Shown here piece after piece: positions 1-6,498 of a DNA stretch of 6,562 bases (position 1 is its first letter; the number at the start of each line of letters is the position of its first letter). Position numbers and translations under genes: made by a program. Origin of the DNA: Candidatus Competibacteraceae bacterium (GTDB lineage Bacteria; Pseudomonadota; Gammaproteobacteria; Competibacterales; Competibacteraceae); assembly GCA_020445005.1 (NCBI GenBank), contig JAGRHM010000263.1:1-6562 (forward strand), given 5' to 3'. The notes beneath the pieces were generated by a model, which worked only from the letters and a program-made list of their open reading frames with translations, was not told the origin of the DNA and ran no database searches.

Positions 1-178
1 CACCCGCTTTCTGCACGTCTGCATGTTCGGCGCTGGCCAACCGCCAGGGCGTTGCCAGGCCCAACAATACCGCGCCGCCGCCCAAGGTCGCCAGTTGCAT
101 AAAACGGCGGCGATTCAGTCCAGCCGATGCGTCGTTATGCAAATGTTGGCAGCAAGCAAATGAAGGAATAGGGTTCAT
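1..178 (-). CDS. Tat-exported protein, N-terminus only (cut by window edge)
   Basis: The minus strand reads from an ATG at 178-176 to the window edge without a stop, giving 59 residues and the first base of the next codon. The peptide is a textbook twin-arginine (Tat) signal: a polar N-region, the motif NRRRFMQLA at about residues 22-30, a hydrophobic Gly/Ala/Leu stretch at about 31-42, and a probable signal peptidase I site after Ala-Ser-Ala at residue 50. The mature protein would begin EHADVQKAG. Tat export means the product is probably folded, and often carries a cofactor, before it reaches the periplasm. An AGAGAG purine tract (plus-strand 187-192) sits 8 nt before the ATG and supports this start. 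Too little of the mature protein is present to name it. Similar leaders occur on redox enzymes, and I considered a periplasmic carbonic anhydrase, but nothing visible proves it. It is divergent from mfd. Confidence 0.8.
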   Translation of the reverse strand, partial: MNPIPSFACCQHLHNDASAGLNRRRFMQLATLGGGAVLLGLATPWRLASAEHADVQKAG

Positions 179-241
179 TATCGGGTCTCTCTATAGTAAG
201 TCAGGTTGTTTTCATCATGCGCAATCGGGAGTAACAGGATC

Positions 242-273
242 GAGGTTGGGAGCAACAAAGTCATGACAACCTC
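242..273. repeat. Inverted repeat in the divergent spacer, possible operator
   Basis: GAGGTTG at 242-248 is matched by its exact reverse complement CAACCTC at 267-273, with an 18-nt centre. The site lies between the Tat-protein gene and mfd, upstream of both. Two 7-nt arms can arise by chance, so a regulator-binding role is only a possibility. Confidence 0.25.
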
Positions 274-375
274 ATCACAGGCTTTCACTCTCAAGAATAG
301 CTGATAACTGGACGTCAACACGCATAATGATCAATGAACTGCAGCTGCATCTCCCAAGCCGCCAGCCAACGCGGG

Positions 376-384
376 TGTTAAAAT
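376..384 (+). promoter_or_regulatory. Extended -10 promoter element for mfd
   Basis: The sequence TGTTAAAAT is a TGn extension followed by TAAAAT, one mismatch from the sigma-70 -10 consensus. No good -35 hexamer lies about 17 nt upstream, which extended -10 promoters can tolerate. Transcription would start near 391 and leave a leader of about 30 nt before ATG 420. The element lies inside the longer reading frame that begins at 327, so it argues that the upstream codons are not translated. Confidence 0.5.
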
Positions 385-419
385 ACCGCTCCTGTTTTTA
401 TTCAGATGACTTGAAACCC

Positions 420-3400
420 ATGTTGGCTGCCTTCCAGATTCCCAACCCGTCGTTGACACTGCATGCTGTACTCCCTCCTGACAACCGCCAACCGCTGCGC
501 TGGACCTCATTGTATGGCGCGGCCCCCGCCCTGCTGATTGCCGCCGCTTCCCGGTTTCGCGGTCTGTTGTTGGTCGTTGCGCCAGACAGCCAGACCGCTC
601 TGCGGCTGGAGACTGAATTACGGATCTTCGGCGGGACGGATCTGGAGATTTTGGCGTTTCCTGACTGGGAAACTCTACCCTATGACGGATTTTCTCCGCA
701 TCAGGACATTCTTTCGCAACGCCTGGCGACGCTATATCAATTACCGCAACGGCGCCGGGGCGTGCTGGTCGCGCCGGTGGCTACCCTGATGCAACGGCTG
801 GCGCCGCGTGATTTTCTCGATCGCCATGCCCTGGTGTTGACTGTGGGCGAACAGTTAGCCCTGGAGTCCTTCCGCGAGCGCCTAGAAGCGGCGGGCTATA
901 ACTGCGTGTCGCAAGTGGTTGAACACGGCGAATTCGCGGTGCGCGGATCGATTCTCGATTTGTTTCCCATGGGCGCCAAACAGCCCTACCGGATCGAACT
1001 ATTTGACGATGAAGTGGAAAGTATCCGTGATTTTGATCCCGAGACCCAGTTGTCGGTCAACAAGGTAGTGTCGGTTGAGCTGTTGCCGGCGCGCGAGTTC
1101 ACTCTGGACAAGGCATCCATCACCCGCTTCCGACAAGCCTGGCGTCGCCAGTTCGAGGGTGATCCACAGCGAAGCATGGTCTATCGCGAAGTGAGCGCAG
1201 GCCACGCGCCGGGAGGCATCGAGTACTACCTGCCGCTGTTCTTCGAGCAAGCGGCGACGCTGTTTGATCATTTGCCGGAGAATACCCTGGCTATTCGGCT
1301 GGAAGGCGTCGACGCGGCGATGGCGACGTTTCAGGAGCAGATTATGGATCGCTACGAACAGCATCGGTACGATGCGGAACGACCTCTGTTACCGCCCGCG
1401 TTGCTGTTCCTGGAAGCGGTTCAGGTTGATCGGGCGCTGGCGCGCTATCCACGGGTCGAGTTGATAAATAATTTTCCCGCTCATCCCAACCCTCCCACGC
1501 CAGAGGGGTCGGTGGGCTATCCGACCCTGCCGCCGCCGACCTTGCCTTTCCAGCCGCGCCATGAACGGCCGGCTGCCGCGCTGGAACAGTTTTTAAGCGA
1601 ATTTCCCGGACGAACGCTGATTGCCGCTGAATCGGCTGGACGACGCGAGGTTTTGCTGGAGACGCTGCGCGGTTATGGGTTGCAACCGGTCATGTGCGCT
1701 GACTGGACGGAGTTTCTGGCGCGGGAAGAAGCGCGACTGGCGCTGACCGTTGCGCCGCTGGAACAGGGGTTGGTGCTGACCGAACCGCCGCTGGCGATCA
1801 TCGCTGAGTCGCAACTGTACGGCGAACGGGTGCGTCAAGCGCGGCGGCGCGTCCAGAGTCGCGATCCCGACGCGATCATCCGTAATCTCAACGATCTCAG
1901 CATGGGAGCGCCCATTGTTCACGAGGAGCACGGCATTGGTCGCTATGCGGGTTTGCAGCGGCTGGAAGCCGCCGGCATCGATGGCGAATTTGTGGTCGTC
2001 GAGTACGCCGGCGACGACCGCTTGTACGTTCCCGTGGCTGCCCTGCATTTGCTCAGCCGCTACACTGGCGCTGCGCCAGAAAACGCGCCGCTGCACAAAC
2101 TGGGCAACGGCCAGTGGGAAAAAGCGAAACGCAAGGCGGCAGAACAGGTCAACGATGCGGCGGCGGAATTGCTCGATCTCCATGCCCGTCGCCAGGCGCG
2201 CCCCGGACACACCTTCGGTCTGAGCGAGGCTGACTATGTGGCCTTTGCTGCGGCGTTTCCTTTCGAAGAAACCGCCGATCAGCAAGCCGCGATTACGGCG
2301 GTCATCGCCGATCTGCGTTCCGCCAAACCGATGGATCGCGTCGTCTGCGGTGATGTGGGATTCGGCAAGACTGAAGTGGCGATGCGCGCGGCGTTCGTGG
2401 TCGTGCAGGATGGACGGCAGGTCGCGGTGCTGACGCCTACCACCTTATTGGCCCAGCAGCATTATCAGAATTTTCTCGACCGCTTCGCCGACTGGCCGGT
2501 GCGTATTGAGCTGTTGTCCCGCTTTCGCTCGGCCAAGCAACAGGCTGAGACGCTCAAGGCGCTGACAGAAGGCAAAGTCGACATTCTGATCGGCACCCAC
2601 AAACTGCTGCAGGACAGTATAAAATTCAAACAACTGGGTCTGGTGGTGGTGGACGAGGAGCATCGTTTCGGCGTGCGGCATAAGGAGCGTTTGAAAGCCT
2701 TGCGCACCGAGGTCGACATTCTGACTTTGACCGCTACGCCGATCCCCCGGACGTTGAACATGGCGATGGCCGGGTTGCGCGAGCTGTCGATCATTGCGAC
2801 GCCGCCGGCGGGACGGTTAGCGGTCAAGACTTTTGTCGGTCCATGGAACCCGGCAACGATTCGCGAAGCCTGTCAGCGGGAATTAAAGCGCGGCGGGCAG
2901 ATTTATTTTCTGCATAACGAGGTCGAGACCATCCAGCGCATGGCGGCGCAAATCGCCGGGCTGGCGCCCCAGGCGCGGGTCGCCATTGCGCATGGGCAGA
3001 TGCGCGAGCGGGAACTGGAACAAGTGATGCTCGATTTCTACCATCGCCGCTGCAATCTCCTGGTATGCACCACGATCATTGAATCGGGTATTGACGTGCC
3101 CAACGCCAACACGATTCTGATCAATCGGGCTGACAAGCTGGGGCTGGCGCAACTCCATCAGTTGCGCGGGCGAGTGGGACGTTCTCATCACCGCGCCTAT
3201 GCTTATTTGATCGTGCCACCCAAAACGGCGATGACCGCTGATGCGGTCAAACGCATCGAGGCCATTGAATCACTGGAGGACCTGGGCGCCGGTTTTCTGC
3301 TCGCCAGTCATGATCTGGAAATTCGCGGCGCGGGGGAGCTGCTGGGCGAGGCGCAGAGCGGTCAGATTCACGAAGTCGGTTTCAGCCTGTACATGGACCT

Positions 3401-3914
3401 GCTGGAACGGGCGGTGCAGGCGTTGAAAGCCGGCAGAGTCCCTGAACTGGACCGGCCCCTTGATCACGGACCGGAAATTGATTTGCAGAGTCCGGCGCTG
3501 ATTCCCGACGATTATCTCCCCGATGTCCACAGCCGCTTGATCCTGTACAAGCGCATCGCCAGCGCCCGCGACGATGGGGAATTGCGTGAGTTGCAGGTCG
3601 AGATGATTGATCGTTTCGGCTTGTTGCCAACGCCGATCAAAACGCTGTTTCGGGTGACGGGATTGAAACTGCGCGCGCTGCCCATCGGGGTAAGAAAAAT
3701 CGAAGCTGGACCCAAAGGCGGACGGATCGTCTTCGGGCCGGAGCCAAAGGTGGATGCGGCCCGTTTGGTGGAATTGATTCAGCGACAGTCCAGGATTTAC
3801 CAGCTTGATGGTCGGGACAAGTTGCGGTTCATCAAGGAACTGCCCGACGCTGAAGCGCGGGCGATGGAAGTGGAGCAGTTACTGGGCAGGATTAAACTCG
3901 CGCCTGCTCCTTGA
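420..3914 (+). CDS. mfd: Transcription-repair coupling factor Mfd
   Basis: Mfd is a cytoplasmic ATP-dependent DNA translocase that recognises RNA polymerase stalled at lesions, pushes it off DNA and recruits UvrA for nucleotide excision repair. All modules are visible (numbering from ATG 420). The UvrB-like N-terminus has WETLPYD and SPHQD, and keeps Arg175, Arg191 and Phe195, matching the UvrA-contact residues R165, R181 and F185 of E. coli. The RNA polymerase-interaction domain (about 488-564) contains HEEHGIGRYAG. The RecG-like motor has Walker A GDVGFGKTE (644-652, Lys650), Walker B DEEH (745-748), TATPIPRTLNMAM and QLRGRVGRS (914-922). The TRG region HDLEIRGAGELLGE follows, then the C-terminal D7 domain. 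The length is 1164 residues; E. coli Mfd has 1148. The same frame is open from an ATG at 327 (1195 residues), but the extra 31 residues have no counterpart in the family and contain the likely promoter. Neither start has a strong Shine-Dalgarno. A proline-rich insertion lies at about residues 354-377. Confidence 0.97.
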   Translation: MLAAFQIPNPSLTLHAVLPPDNRQPLRWTSLYGAAPALLIAAASRFRGLLLVVAPDSQTALRLETELRIFGGTDLEILAFPDWETLPYDGFSPHQDILSQRLATLYQLPQRRRGVLVAPVATLMQRLAPRDFLDRHALVLTVGEQLALESFRERLEAAGYNCVSQVVEHGEFAVRGSILDLFPMGAKQPYRIELFDDEVESIRDFDPETQLSVNKVVSVELLPAREFTLDKASITRFRQAWRRQFEGDPQRSMVYREVSAGHAPGGIEYYLPLFFEQAATLFDHLPENTLAIRLEGVDAAMATFQEQIMDRYEQHRYDAERPLLPPALLFLEAVQVDRALARYPRVELINNFPAHPNPPTPEGSVGYPTLPPPTLPFQPRHERPAAALEQFLSEFPGRTLIAAESAGRREVLLETLRGYGLQPVMCADWTEFLAREEARLALTVAPLEQGLVLTEPPLAIIAESQLYGERVRQARRRVQSRDPDAIIRNLNDLSMGAPIVHEEHGIGRYAGLQRLEAAGIDGEFVVVEYAGDDRLYVPVAALHLLSRYTGAAPENAPLHKLGNGQWEKAKRKAAEQVNDAAAELLDLHARRQARPGHTFGLSEADYVAFAAAFPFEETADQQAAITAVIADLRSAKPMDRVVCGDVGFGKTEVAMRAAFVVVQDGRQVAVLTPTTLLAQQHYQNFLDRFADWPVRIELLSRFRSAKQQAETLKALTEGKVDILIGTHKLLQDSIKFKQLGLVVVDEEHRFGVRHKERLKALRTEVDILTLTATPIPRTLNMAMAGLRELSIIATPPAGRLAVKTFVGPWNPATIREACQRELKRGGQIYFLHNEVETIQRMAAQIAGLAPQARVAIAHGQMRERELEQVMLDFYHRRCNLLVCTTIIESGIDVPNANTILINRADKLGLAQLHQLRGRVGRSHHRAYAYLIVPPKTAMTADAVKRIEAIESLEDLGAGFLLASHDLEIRGAGELLGEAQSGQIHEVGFSLYMDLLERAVQALKAGRVPELDRPLDHGPEIDLQSPALIPDDYLPDVHSRLILYKRIASARDDGELRELQVEMIDRFGLLPTPIKTLFRVTGLKLRALPIGVRKIEAGPKGGRIVFGPEPKVDAARLVELIQRQSRIYQLDGRDKLRFIKELPDAEARAMEVEQLLGRIKLAPAP
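1479..1530. repeat. Possible decayed interspersed repeat, translated in frame within mfd
   Basis: The C-rich stretch TCATCCCAACCCTCCC (1481-1496), followed by the G-rich AGAGGGGTCGGTGGG, resembles the widespread intergenic repeat of the form CTCACCCCAACCCTCTCCC…GAGGG. Its translation, AHPNPPTPEGSVGY (residues 354-367), resembles the HPNPLPEGEG-like peptides that such repeats give when they fall inside reading frames. It sits in the variable linker between the UvrB-like module and the next domain of Mfd, where this protein is about 5 residues longer than E. coli Mfd. The two arms pair only imperfectly, so a simple proline-rich linker is the alternative. Confidence 0.35.
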
Positions 3915-3949
3915 CACCCTGGAGCCTGACCCCTGGATCTCACGAAGCG

Positions 3950-4747
3950 CTAACGGCCCTTCCATTCCGGTTTGCGCTTGCCGATAAAAGCATCAATTCC
4001 CTCGCGCGCATCCGCGCTGTCCAGATTGCAGGCCATGACTTCGGTGGCGCAGGCATAGGCCTCTTCCAATCCCAGATTAAGCTGCCGATAGAACAGCTCC
4101 TTGCCCATGCGGATCGCCAACGGCGATTTATTGATAATAGATTCAGCGAGTTGCCAGACTGCTGCGTCGAGTTGCCCCAACGGAACCACCCGGTTGATCA
4201 AGCCCTGTTGCAAGGCGGTTGGCGCGTCGATGAAGTCGCCGGTCAGCAGCAGTTCCAGCGCCTGCTTGCGGCCCAGGTTACGGCTCAGCGCCACGCCAGG
4301 ACTGGAACAGAACAGGCCCACGTTGATGCCGGACGTGGCGAAACGGGCGTTGTCGGACGCGACCGCTAGATCGCAGGCGGCCACCAGTTGGCAACCGGCA
4401 GCGGTGGCGATGCCGTGAATACGAGCGATGACCGGTTGCGGCAAGCGGTTAATGGTTAACATGGCCTGTCCACACTGGGCGAACAGCGCTTGATGAAACG
4501 CCCGGCTGTCCTGAGCGCGAATCTCTTTAAGGTCATGGCCAGCGCAAAAGGCGGGACCGCTGCCAGCAATCACCACAACCCGCACCGATTCGTCAGCGGC
4601 CACGGCATTCAGCGCCGCTTGCAAAGCGTCCAGCATAGCTTTTGACAAAGCATTGTATTGCTTGGGTCGATTGAGGGTCAGAGTGGCGACGCCGGCTTCA
4701 TCCTGGCGGAGCACTAGGGCGTCTTGAGAAGCAGAGGTTGCAGTCAT
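3950..4747 (-). CDS. Enoyl-CoA hydratase/isomerase (crotonase) family protein, ECHDC3-like
   Basis: This is a 265-residue crotonase-fold protein, the usual length for the family, which binds acyl-CoA thioesters and stabilises enolate intermediates in an oxyanion hole. Visible landmarks are LTLNRPKQYNALS (23-35), the CoA-binding and oxyanion segment FCAGHDLKE (67-75, Ala69), the second oxyanion segment GIATAAGCQLVAACDLAVAS (112-131), INVGLFCSSPGVALSR (141-156) and the C-terminal AFIGKRKPEWKGR. The pattern matches mitochondrial ECHDC3 rather than classical crotonase. Glu144 and Glu164 of rat enoyl-CoA hydratase align with Gln120 and Gly140 here, so ordinary hydratase activity is doubtful and the substrate is unknown. 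The frame can be extended to a TTG at 4774, but ATG 4747 is preferred because AGGAGA lies 9 nt upstream. The gene is convergent with mfd (35-nt gap, no clear terminator seen) and divergent from the regulator gene. Confidence 0.93.
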   Translation of the reverse strand: MTATSASQDALVLRQDEAGVATLTLNRPKQYNALSKAMLDALQAALNAVAADESVRVVVIAGSGPAFCAGHDLKEIRAQDSRAFHQALFAQCGQAMLTINRLPQPVIARIHGIATAAGCQLVAACDLAVASDNARFATSGINVGLFCSSPGVALSRNLGRKQALELLLTGDFIDAPTALQQGLINRVVPLGQLDAAVWQLAESIINKSPLAIRMGKELFYRQLNLGLEEAYACATEVMACNLDSADAREGIDAFIGKRKPEWKGR

Positions 4748-4756
4748 GGCAGGGGT

Positions 4757-4762
4757 TCTCCT
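4757..4762 (-). promoter_or_regulatory. Ribosome binding site that fixes the crotonase start
   Basis: The minus strand carries AGGAGA, 9 nt before the ATG at 4747-4745. It selects this ATG over the in-frame TTG at 4774, which lies upstream of the site. Confidence 0.7.
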
Positions 4763-4794
4763 GAAAATGGACAAGTTTTGGCAGGCATCAAAAA

Positions 4795-4800
4795 ATTGTA
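4795..4800 (-). promoter_or_regulatory. Candidate -10 box for the crotonase gene
   Basis: The minus strand reads TACAAT, one mismatch from TATAAT, and would give a leader of roughly 40 nt that includes the AGGAGA site. I found no convincing -35 box at the right spacing, so this is tentative. Confidence 0.3.
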
Positions 4801-4839
4801 GCGAACTGGTGAACTCCGCGCATTGTGGATTGAGTGTTT

Positions 4840-4845
4840 TATACT
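4840..4845 (+). promoter_or_regulatory. Candidate -10 box for the regulator gene
   Basis: TATACT lies about 22 nt before the GTG at 4867 and would start transcription near 4852, giving a very short leader. No -35 box or TGn extension is visible, which would fit an activator-dependent promoter or a chance match. Confidence 0.3.
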
Positions 4846-4866
4846 TGAATACCTCTCTTTTTCACT

Positions 4867-5517
4867 GTGTCCGAAACCGTGAGCCATTGTGATACGCCGA
4901 TTGTCTATATTCTGGATGCCGAGGCCGCCCTGCGCGACGCCCTGCGGCGACTGATGGAATCGGTCGGTCTCCATGCCCGGACTTTTGGCGAAATTGATGC
5001 GTTCCTGACCGCCTATCAACCCGATCAACCGGGTTGCTTGTTACTCGATATTCGGATTTCGGAGCCCGCCACGATCAGCGCTCAACAGCTTTTGCGCGAA
5101 CAGGATATTAATTTACCGGTGATTATTATTGCCCCGCGCGGCGACGTGGCCACTGCGGTGACCGCCATGAAGCGGGGCGCGATGGATTTTCTGGAGAAAC
5201 CACTCAATGAACAGTGGTTGCTGGACTGTGTGCATCATGCGGTCACCGAGGATCGGAACCGGCGGCGTGTCCGGGCCTGGCAACGGATGCTACAGGATCG
5301 GTTTGAAACATTGACTCCGCGCGAACAGAATATCCTGCAACAGGTGGTCGATGGTTTATCCAATCGGGAGATCGCCGAACGGCTGGATCTAAGCCGCAAG
5401 ACGGTGGAGGTTCACCGCGCCAAGGTTATGCAAAAGATGGAAGCGCGCACCTTGTCGCAATTGATCCAAATGGCGCTGGGGCTGGGGATTCTCAAGCTCT
5501 ACGATATAGGCCGGTGA
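4867..5517 (+). CDS. FixJ/NarL-type response regulator with atypical receiver
   Basis: The 216-residue protein has a response-regulator receiver (about 11-125), a charged linker (about 126-145) and a LuxR/FixJ-type helix-turn-helix (about 148-205), so it is a cytoplasmic DNA-binding transcription regulator. The receiver keeps the phospho-acceptor Asp61 (LLLDIR) and the conserved lysine Lys111 (FLEKP), and GDVATAVTAMKRGAMDF closely resembles FixJ. It has lost the second acidic-pocket residue (Asp17-Ala18-Glu19 instead of Asp-Asp-Glu) and the switch Thr/Ser, replaced by Ala89. The usual MPDMSG stretch after the acceptor is altered to ISEPATIS. The output domain is canonical: LTPREQNIL (149-157), then NREIAERLDLSRKTVEVHRAKVMQKM (166-191). 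No histidine kinase is in the window, so it is an orphan here. The start is a GTG without a clear Shine-Dalgarno; a second in-frame GTG at 4879 would also keep the whole receiver. It ends 2 nt before the TANGO2-like ATG. Confidence 0.93.
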   Translation: MSETVSHCDTPIVYILDAEAALRDALRRLMESVGLHARTFGEIDAFLTAYQPDQPGCLLLDIRISEPATISAQQLLREQDINLPVIIIAPRGDVATAVTAMKRGAMDFLEKPLNEQWLLDCVHHAVTEDRNRRRVRAWQRMLQDRFETLTPREQNILQQVVDGLSNREIAERLDLSRKTVEVHRAKVMQKMEARTLSQLIQMALGLGILKLYDIGR

Positions 5518-5519
5518 AT

Positions 5520-6278
5520 ATGTGTCTTATTTTAATTGCCTATCGTGGTCATCCCGGTTATGAACTGATGATCGCTGCGAATCGCGACGAATTCCACGAG
5601 CGGCCTACTGCGCCGCTGGGCTTTTGGGATGAAACGCCTCAGGTGCTGGCTGGGCGCGATCTTCAGGAGGGCGGAACGTGGATGGGAATCGCGGGCGCTG
5701 GCCGTTTTGCCGCAATTACCAATTATCGCGATCCTCGTCAGGTCAAATCAGGCGCGCCTTCGCGAGGTCGGCTGGTGCGGGATTTCCTGCAAGGTTCACA
5801 ACCCGCCCGCGAGTATCTTGAACAGTTGCGGCCGGTCACTACGGACTACAACGGTTTTAACCTGTTGCTGGCCGATGAGACCGGTCTGTACTATCACACG
5901 AACCAGACTGGCGAGATTCGGGCCTTGACTCCAGGCTGGTATGGCTTGAGCAATCATCTGCTGGATACGCCTTGGCCCAAGTTGCAGCGGGGTTTGCGTC
6001 TGTTGCGCGACCAATTGGAGCAGCAGTCCAGCCCGACGCCGAATGATCTGCTGAAGGTGCTGACTGATCGCCAGGTTGCCCCGGATGCTGATCTGCCCCA
6101 AACCGGAGTTCCACTGGAATGGGAACGCTGGCTGTCGCCAATTTTCATCGATGCGCCTGGCTATGGCACTCGTTCCTCAACCGCGCTGCTGGTCGGCAAT
6201 AGCGGCAAGGCGCATATCGTTGAAATCACTTGGGCCGACGGCAGTCGGCGTGAGTTTCACCTGGACTGGCGGGCATGA
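5520..6278 (+). CDS. TANGO2/NRDE-family protein
   Basis: The 252-residue protein carries the signature motifs of the NRDE family (homologues of eukaryotic TANGO2): MCLILIAY at the N-terminus, AANRDEFHERPT (19-30), GGTWMGI (51-57), AAITNYRDP (64-72), SRGRLV (81-86), GLSNHLLDTPWPK (142-154) and YGTRSSTALL (215-224). No signal peptide or membrane segment is seen, so it is probably cytoplasmic. The biochemical role of bacterial members is not settled; work on TANGO2 homologues has linked them to haem trafficking and acyl-CoA or lipid metabolism. I chose ATG 5520 rather than the GTG at 5514 because family members begin Met-Cys, and Cys2 would become the N-terminal residue after Met removal, as in Ntn-type enzymes; whether it is catalytic here is inference. 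A weak AGG lies 9 nt upstream. The 2-nt gap to the regulator stop suggests co-transcription and translational coupling. Confidence 0.93.
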   Translation: MCLILIAYRGHPGYELMIAANRDEFHERPTAPLGFWDETPQVLAGRDLQEGGTWMGIAGAGRFAAITNYRDPRQVKSGAPSRGRLVRDFLQGSQPAREYLEQLRPVTTDYNGFNLLLADETGLYYHTNQTGEIRALTPGWYGLSNHLLDTPWPKLQRGLRLLRDQLEQQSSPTPNDLLKVLTDRQVAPDADLPQTGVPLEWERWLSPIFIDAPGYGTRSSTALLVGNSGKAHIVEITWADGSRREFHLDWRA

Positions 6279-6284
6279 TTCCGC

Positions 6285-6314
6285 TTGTTTGCGCCAGCGA
6301 TCATCGGCTATTCT
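6285..6314 (+). promoter_or_regulatory. Candidate promoter for the tRNA gene
   Basis: TTGTTT (6285-6290) and TATTCT (6309-6314) are 18 nt apart and resemble weak -35 and -10 boxes. A G/C-rich stretch follows near the expected start point, as at many stable-RNA promoters. The tRNA would have a leader of about 50 nt. Both hexamers are poor matches, so this is tentative. Confidence 0.3.
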
Positions 6315-6322
6315 TAAATCGC

Positions 6323-6336
6323 GCCCAGTGCTGGGC
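6323..6336 (+). terminator. Weak hairpin after the TANGO2-like gene, possible terminator
   Basis: GCCCAG and CTGGGC are exact reverse complements separated by TG, so 4 or more base pairs with a realistic loop can form 45 nt after the stop codon. The following CTTGCAATTTT is only a poor T-tract. It could instead be a structure in the tRNA leader. Confidence 0.25.
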
Positions 6337-6369
6337 CTTGCAATTTTCTCCCCGATTTCTGTCGTTTCA

Positions 6370-6443
6370 GCCCCGGTAGCTCAGATGGATAGAGCGCACC
6401 CCTCCTAAGGGTGAGGCCACAGGTTCGAATCCTGTCCGGGGCG
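6370..6443 (+). tRNA. tRNA-Arg (anticodon CCT)
   Basis: A complete 74-nt cloverleaf folds by eye. The acceptor arms GCCCCGG (6370-6376) and CCGGGGC (6436-6442) pair over 7 bp, with discriminator G6443. The D-arm is GCTC/GAGC (6379-6382, 6392-6395). The anticodon stem CACCC/GGGTG encloses the loop CTCCTAA (6402-6408), placing the anticodon CCT at 6404-6406, which reads AGG (Arg). The variable loop is AGGCC. The T-arm ACAGG/CCTGT (6419-6423, 6431-6435) has the standard TTCGAAT loop. The 3' CCA is not encoded: the gene is followed by CTA, so the CCA must be added by tRNA nucleotidyltransferase. In-frame AGG codons are present locally, for example at 3792 and 3888 in mfd. Confidence 0.96.
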
Positions 6444-6498
6444 CTAATTTTCAACTGGTTAACCAATGCGCACACTAGGTCTTGCGTAACCGTTCAGT

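Noticed and set aside
1593..2285. Long open frame of 230 codons on the minus strand inside mfd
   Set aside because: It lies wholly antisense to conserved Mfd domains, the translation shows no recognisable family, and long antisense frames are expected in GC-rich coding DNA.
3915..3949. Possible bidirectional terminator between the convergent mfd and crotonase genes
   Set aside because: I found no stable hairpin with a T-tract in these 35 nt on either strand.
3911..4369. Plus-strand open frame of 152 codons overlapping the mfd stop
   Set aside because: It is antisense to the crotonase gene, whose motifs are unmistakable on the minus strand. The plus-strand translation resembles nothing known.
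4748..4774. TTG start at 4774 for the crotonase
   Set aside because: The good Shine-Dalgarno AGGAGA lies between this TTG and the ATG at 4747, and the nine extra residues are not typical of the family.
6076..6408. Plus-strand open frame running from the TANGO2-like gene into the tRNA
   Set aside because: It overlaps the conserved C-terminus of the TANGO2-like protein in another frame and reads into a tRNA gene, so it is a shadow frame.
6456..6465. Perfect 10-bp palindrome TGGTTAACCA after the tRNA
   Set aside because: It is short, AT-rich in the centre, has no T-tract and no second copy nearby. It is not a convincing terminator or binding site.
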